This document shows positions 58,640 to 64,000 of a stretch of DNA of 64,000 nt, one piece after another. Both the position numbers and the translations under genes were made by a program. The first letter of the stretch is position 1; the number at the start of each line of letters is the position of its first letter. The notes below the pieces were generated by a model. The model ran no database searches and was not told the DNA's origin. It saw only the letters and a list, made by a program, of their open reading frames with translations. This stretch comes from Oscarella lobularis. Lineage: Eukaryota; Porifera; Homoscleromorpha; Homosclerophorida; Oscarellidae. The stretch is from contig NC_089185.1 in the NCBI RefSeq assembly GCF_947507565.1, positions 2,480,001 to 2,544,000 on the forward strand. Reading direction: 5' to 3'.

Positions 58640-58768
58640 GTCCTATTTTGCATAATGTTTGCAATTTGGCGTATTCTTATTTTTTAATCATCAGTTGTTT
58701 GTATTAAGCAGTCATTGATACGGTGACAATTTACCACAACTTTTGTGCTCCAATATTATTATGCGTGA

Positions 58769-58774
58769 AATAAA
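58769..58774 (+). promoter_or_regulatory. Polyadenylation signal AATAAA of the NLR-like gene
   Basis: AATAAA 130 bp after the proposed stop at 58637-58639 and 122 bp before the next gene's ATG. Confidence 0.55.
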
Positions 58775-58895
58775 AGAATCGTTTTACAGATGGTTTAGCT
58801 GTTATCCGGGGACTACGCCGCATGCGCTTTGAGCCTGTTTTCTCTGAGCTTCCTTGGCTTCTTCTCCGTTAGAAAAGACAAAGGCTACTACAGTC

Positions 58896-61800
58896 ATGAC
58901 TGGTTCATCAAGGAAGGAGACGAGAAAACGAAAGAAGAAGGCAAAACAAAGAGCGAAAGCTGAATTGTCAAAGAAAGCCAAAGCGAAAGCGAAAGCAAGC
59001 GAACCTACCGAAGAGGAAAATCGTATGCACGCACTCTCTTGGAGCAAGAGGACAAGCGTAGAAATAAGGGGTTCTCCGGACGCGAATGGGAGGGGGGCGT
59101 TGTGGTCTTTTTTCCTGGTCTTTGGGTCACGTGGTGTCATGTCTCTATAGGCTCAGATAACGATTCAGAGGAGAGCGAAGGGTCGGGTAGCGAAGAAGGG
59201 GAAGGAGCAGTAGCAGGAGCGGCTTGCACAGAGGCCAATGGTATTGTATTGTAACGTATGCTCGTGCAAAAGACGTTTGATGCATTGAAACAGCATCTGA
59301 AGCGAATAGTCACGAAAGAGTTTCAACTCCGGAGCAAGATTCAGGGTACTTTATTTTGCAGAAAATGTTTTTGCCTTCAGTGAGTGAGTGAGTGAGTGCT
59401 CGTGTGTAGACAGCTGAGAAGTCCTCCTGTCGGCAAGGGAAACGACGCCGTTCTGCAACGATCGTTTGATTCTCGGAAAGGACTCGTGAGGCCGCCAGAG
59501 CGTAGCCAGCAGTTTCCGAGTGACAACGACAAAAGCAAGAAGACTGCTATAGCTGCTGTGCCCGAAGAAGGCACAAAATTGGAGAAGTCAGTGGGGGCCT
59601 TAGGTCAATTTGATGTCTTCAAATCATTTTTTTATTATTAGTTCTGAAGGAAGTCCAAGACAGCCTAGCTCAGAGGGCGATCAGCCTTCTGCAAAAAAAC
59701 AAGACAGTAAATTTTCTGAGAGGGAAGGGAGCAACCAGCCCTCTGAGAAAGGAAAGGACAGTCAGCCATCTGAGAAAGATGAGAAAAACGACCATCAGCC
59801 ATCAGAGAAAAAAGACGGCAGTCAGTCGTCTGAGAAACTTGGAGGTCATCAGCCGCCTGTAAAGAATAAGGGCAGCCAGCCGCCTGTAATGCAAGAGAGC
59901 AATGATAGTCATCAGTCGTCTGAGAAAAAGGAGAATAGTCAGCCACCTGAGAAGCAAGGGGATCATCAGACGTCAAAGAAAGAGGGCAGTCAGCCGCCTG
60001 TGAAAAATGAGAGCAGCCAGCTAGCTCAAGAGAAAGGGAACAATCGGTCGTCTGAGAAGAATACGAGGCAGGATATCAAACCACCAAAGCTGCACTCGTT
60101 TTGACTTGCTTCTTTCTTTAATTAAGTTCGAATGAGGCAGTTCTCCAACAGAGAGAAGAAGGCGGGATCAAAGTTCAATTTCACGCCTTGCTACCATCAT
60201 CTGGGTGGGACTTTGGTTTAGAAACTCATGGGGTGTACATAAGATTTGGAGTCCATGAACTCGGATTTTGGAAACAAAACGCTGTAGAGATGAAACCAGT
60301 GAAACAAGTGTAAGTTCATTTGTCCTCCTATTGTAATTGCGTGAGTATGTGCCCGTGTAGAACTCATAAGCAGGAAACTTATTGGATATTGTGCGGAATT
60401 TATACAATACCTCTCTCGTTGAAAGGAAGTTCGATTCCTTACAAGTACGTTGTTGTGAAGTTGGACAACGGAGTTGAAGAATATGAGTACGTGTCGAAGG
60501 GACGTCGTGGAGGAATAGTCAATCGCGTCTTTGAAGTTCCTTCTTCTGTTGAAGGTGTGGGGCTGGCGGGGTGTAGTGGCGCACTGTTAAGGTTTTTTTG
60601 TAGGGGTTATTAATAAATACGATGATGCAATTCATTCACAGCTGAATGATGAAGGGTTTTTGAAGAAAATAAAAAGTGGAATCACAAAACTGTTTGGTCG
60701 GCGTGCTCCTTCGTCAACGCCAGAGGCTGATGGTAGAGAAGCAGCTATATTCTCAATGATTCCAATGTGGAAAGGTTTTCATTGTAAGAGAGATTCTGAG
60801 ACGATTTTTATGAGTGCTCAAGACGCTTTTTTGTCATTCTGCTCTATCGTGCGATCTCTGGAAAATATTCGTGTTATGGAGGACAAGTCTATCTATCCGT
60901 TCTCGCCCAATAACTTTAAAGTGAATAAGGTACCTCTGAGAAATTAGCCTCAGCTTGTAGATTCTACATTGGTATTGTCTTTGCAGATTGTTGTCCTGAT
61001 TCTAAAGAATAAAATAGAGGATCTTCAGACTGTCTCTTTGCAAGATCCTGAAGCTGCTGAAGATAGAGTGTTGTCTGCTGTTACCTTGTCTATGCTAGTG
61101 AAAGAGTTTGGTGTCAAAGTGAACGACAACGAACTGAATGTAAAGGATGCCGAGAACTTGGTCAGATGCCTCTACCTTACACCTGATGTGACGAAGAAAC
61201 CGTGCTCTTTCTATGATGTTGTTTTGGCCAACTTCTCTGATATGATAGAGTACGTATGAATTCTACATAGAAGTGTATAATTGTTTTTTTTTTCAGGCGT
61301 GCACGTGAAGGCGTGGACGCGATGTGTCGCCTTGCACTCAGATCGCAGCGTTTTCCGCAGGCTAATTGGCTTCTAGCAATGCCGCTACTGCATTTTCTGT
61401 CGGATTCTGTATCTCCTTTTGAACAGCCTCGACATTGTGATCACAAAATCTCTAAGTGGTGGATGCTGTGCGGCTTGGATAGAGAAATTGATAACTACAG
61501 GAATCAGTCAAAATCGGGGTATGAACGTTGGTTTAATCGTTATATCTTTATCGTGACTTCTCCTTGCAGGCTTCTTAAGAACGCCAAAATCTTAGTAGAA
61601 CCTCTTCTGCAATTGGACTCTTTGCTGGGACGAGTTATTATCTATGCACATCACAGTGACGATCTAAAAGATTGGATCGGTCTAATTCCGCCAAGTGAAA
61701 CGATAAGAGCGCTTCAAAACCGTCTTTCCCGCTTCCACCTGCCAGTAAGTTACTATGTTGCTAGTAGCCGACTCGGTTTGATGCTTAACTTAACTTTAGC

Positions 61801-64000
61801 CGGCGTTTTTGAAAGAAAGCTTGCTTCGACTGACGGAACGCGTTTCATCAGAAACTGACGTGTAAGCTGGCCCCATTCTATTTTCTACGTGTCTATTTTT
61901 ACTGCAGTGACTGTGAGCCTCATCTCTTTTATGATCTGGCTAAGCGCGGAACTGCGGCTAGTGTTGATCTTCTGTTAACGTTGCGAACGAAATTTGGCGA
62001 GCTGGAGCACAAGGGTCTTCTGCGCGCTTCAGTTGATTTGGTTTTTGTGTACGTAAAAGTAATAAGGCAGCTGCTGTCAATGAAACCTGACGAGAAATTG
62101 GATCCTGAAAATAAGAAGCTTTTTTGTGAGCAACAAATAAAGACAGCTGCAAAAAGCCTTTGCGAGTGGATCCGGTTGGCTTATGCAAGTAACAGGAGAT
62201 CAGATGCAAAGATGATTCATAATCAAATCAAGGTTTGTATATTTTTCCTACTTATTAATTAAATTAAAGTATGTTTTCAGGTCTGGACTTTTATGGTCCA
62301 ATGCGAAACTTTGCCTCAGGACTTGCAAGAAGTGTGGGAGGCGCATTTTAGGGAGAAACTTACAGAAACGCTTAGAAAAGTAGCATGAGACACGATGGAC
62401 ATTACGCTGTTACATGATGTTTTTCTTGTAGCACAACGAGGAGGAAGTTGTCCAAGCCTACTATGATTTAGATGAATCGGAAAGCCACTCAGTTGTCACT
62501 GATTCCTTTGATAGTGTATTAGATACAGCAATGATGAAGATTCTCAATGTAAGCTTAATTGAATAAAGAAACGTACGTTCCCTTGAAAGTGGTTTGATAG
62601 CAAAGCGGCGACGAAGAAGCGGTGTTCCAAAGTCTCATTAGGGCGACTACTGTTTCCGGAAAGAAAAGCATCCTTTCTCGCCGCCATCTTAAGTCGATGT
62701 TTGAAAAGAAAAGTCCTCCGGTAACTGCTAGTGACGAGGAAGTGTTCAGTAGCCTACTCACTTGGCCAGTGTGGGTTCGGTTTCTGGATGTTTCGGGTAT
62801 GTACTTCTATTGTACGAGTATCTTTTTACGAATAAATGTTTTTTTCTGCGTCGTAGACAAAGTTTTGACTCAATCCGGCGATGATTTCGTACGCCAACTG
62901 ACTCGAGCTAAAACAGTGCTCGGTGAATACGTCCAGCGAATTGTTTCGGGCGCGGTTACTGTGGAGCAGTTGCACTTCATGTCGACCAACGAGAAAAAAC
63001 TTTTGAAACTGTGCAGTAAGATGGACCTCAAAGCCGATGGCTGCCTTGAAGCCAAAGCGAAAGTAGCGCTCAAAAGTCGGAGAGAAGAATTTAAAGCTTT
63101 TCAAAATAAGGAAGCGCTCGTCAAGCATTTTGTCGGAACCTGCCAGAATCTGGGAAGCGGTAGGTCATTTTAGTCCTTTGTAATTATTTATATTTTATAC
63201 GTTAAAAGTTTTCACCGCGGACATGCTTTTACCCTAGAGCTATTGTCAAACGCTTAGACGTTATGCTCGGGTATTCCTTTAACCGCCAGTGTTTTTCTTA
63301 GTTGTGTCGGAGGGTCACAAGTTGCGGTACGGGGCCGACGTTTCACGCTTGTCCATATCTGAACTTGCCGTTACTAAAGGCGGTTCCGTTAAGGTTGTCT
63401 ACTTCAACCTGCCAGACGACATGAATCGCTTCATCGAGCCATTGGATGATGTGAAAGAATGTGTGATTTTTCAGAAGATATTTAAGGACTACGGAGATCG
63501 TCTTCGAGAGACGAGAAAAAGGAGTGGCGATGCGGCAACAGCGTTGAAACTTGAAGAAGTTATAATGGAAGTCGTACAGCCTGCCTTCGACGTCTGGGAT
63601 GATTGGTGTCAATCTGTAGTTGATGGGTCTATAACTCTTGAAGACGTGTCAACCCTGTTTGGTAGCATAATTGAGAACAAGGAGCATCTGAAGAAAGAAC
63701 TCAATTTAATGCAAAGGAGGGCATTAGGAGATGAAGATGTCGTTTCAGAAAGGGTCACTCAGATAACACAATTCGCTGCTCTCAACAAAGTTTCTGATGC
63801 TGCACGTGCTGTAGACCGCGTCCGCCTAGCTTTGGGAATACTTGAATCGTTTCCCTCTATTGAAAGGATTCTCTCTCAGGTTTCACGTTGTCTGCCAGTT
63901 GTATCTAGTAATTATAGTAACCACATGTCTTTGTCTTGTTAACAGAGTTCGTCTGATTTTCACGAGCAACCGCTGACTGCCATCAGTTCGGACGTCGTCT
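58896..64000 (+). CDS. RNF213-type giant E3 ubiquitin ligase, N-terminal ~1,319 aa (runs off window)
   Basis: Exons 58896-59022, 59151-59240, 59294-59345, 59410-59603, 59650-60046, 60127-60309, 60361-60554, 60604-60929, 60987-61249, 61297-61518, 61570-61744, 61800-61861, 61908-62232, 62281-62379, 62432-62548, 62601-62796, 62857-63159, 63302-63879, 63946-beyond 64000. The N-terminus is basic then disordered (QPSEK repeats). From 60127 on it follows the RNF213 N-terminal arm: VQFHALLP, IPYKYVVVKLDNGVEEYEY, NRVFEV, AAIFSM, PLLHFL, and the later GAVTVEQLHFM and SITLEDVSTLF segments. The AAA+ core and RING would lie to the right of the window. RNF213 in vertebrates ubiquitylates bacterial surface and lipid-droplet targets. 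The exact start and the 60046 donor are the least certain points. Confidence 0.8.
59650..60046 (+). repeat. Low-complexity coding repeat (QPSEK-type)
   Basis: Exon of the RNF213-type gene encoding about a dozen imperfect units of Ser-Gln-Pro-Ser/Pro-Glu/Val-Lys with variable Lys/Glu/Asn linkers. Predicted disordered. Confidence 0.7.

Overview
This is metazoan nuclear DNA, most likely from a sponge. The multi-exon genes use short GT-AG introns of about 45-80 bp. The families are animal-specific: a Frizzled-like receptor, Death domains, cadherin repeats, a TKL kinase, KLHL proteins and short-chain collagen-like proteins. The very compact introns would suit a homoscleromorph sponge, but that is inference. 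All exon models below were built by hand from splice sites and reading-frame phase; each complete model is in frame from start to stop.

Left part (1-12.0 kb). On the minus strand lie an intronless KLHL gene (3073-4716) and an intronless collagen-like gene (5329-6210). The 5' end of a second collagen-like copy sits at the window edge (1-95). The upstream flank of the collagen gene occurs twice (1-2995 and 6116-9690) and carries simple repeats and indels. A noncoding stretch at 10.46-11.06 kb is packed with perfect hairpins.

Middle left (12-26 kb). A minus-strand kinase gene (12056-15987) encodes Kelch repeats, a ZU5/UPA-like region, a Death domain and a TKL-type kinase. It lies between two fragments of a dead Frizzled-like gene. 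To its right are KLHL (16849-18564), an intact Frizzled-like receptor (19220-21349), KLHL (21726-23459), a collagen-like gene (23953-24903) and another Frizzled-like pseudogene (25.0-25.9 kb). The pattern suggests repeated duplication of a Frizzled-like/KLHL/collagen-like block.

Centre (27.3-45.3 kb). One 28-exon gene (28285-45322) encodes a single-pass membrane protein of about 5,074 aa. Its N-terminal half has three repeats of SRCR, CUB-like and parallel beta-helix segments followed by a C-type lectin domain. That plan resembles the insect tricellular-junction protein Bark beetle/Anakonda. The C-terminal half adds EGF, PSI, an unassigned globular region, a Cys-rich block, vWD, an EGF array, about seven cadherin repeats, a TM helix and a short tail. 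A near-identical broken copy of its 5' end lies just upstream.

Right part (46.5-64 kb). This part looks immune-related: a small secreted protein (46490-46973, minus); a broken copy of an NLR-like gene (47.9-48.8 kb); a tandem array carrying copies of a signal-peptide exon (48.86-49.9 kb); a 1,011-aa secreted lectin with H-type lectin, Kazal, C-type lectin and EGF domains (49838-53684); a Death/NB-ARC/TPR STAND protein (54017-58639); and the first ~1,319 residues of an RNF213-type giant ubiquitin ligase running off the right edge (58896-64000).
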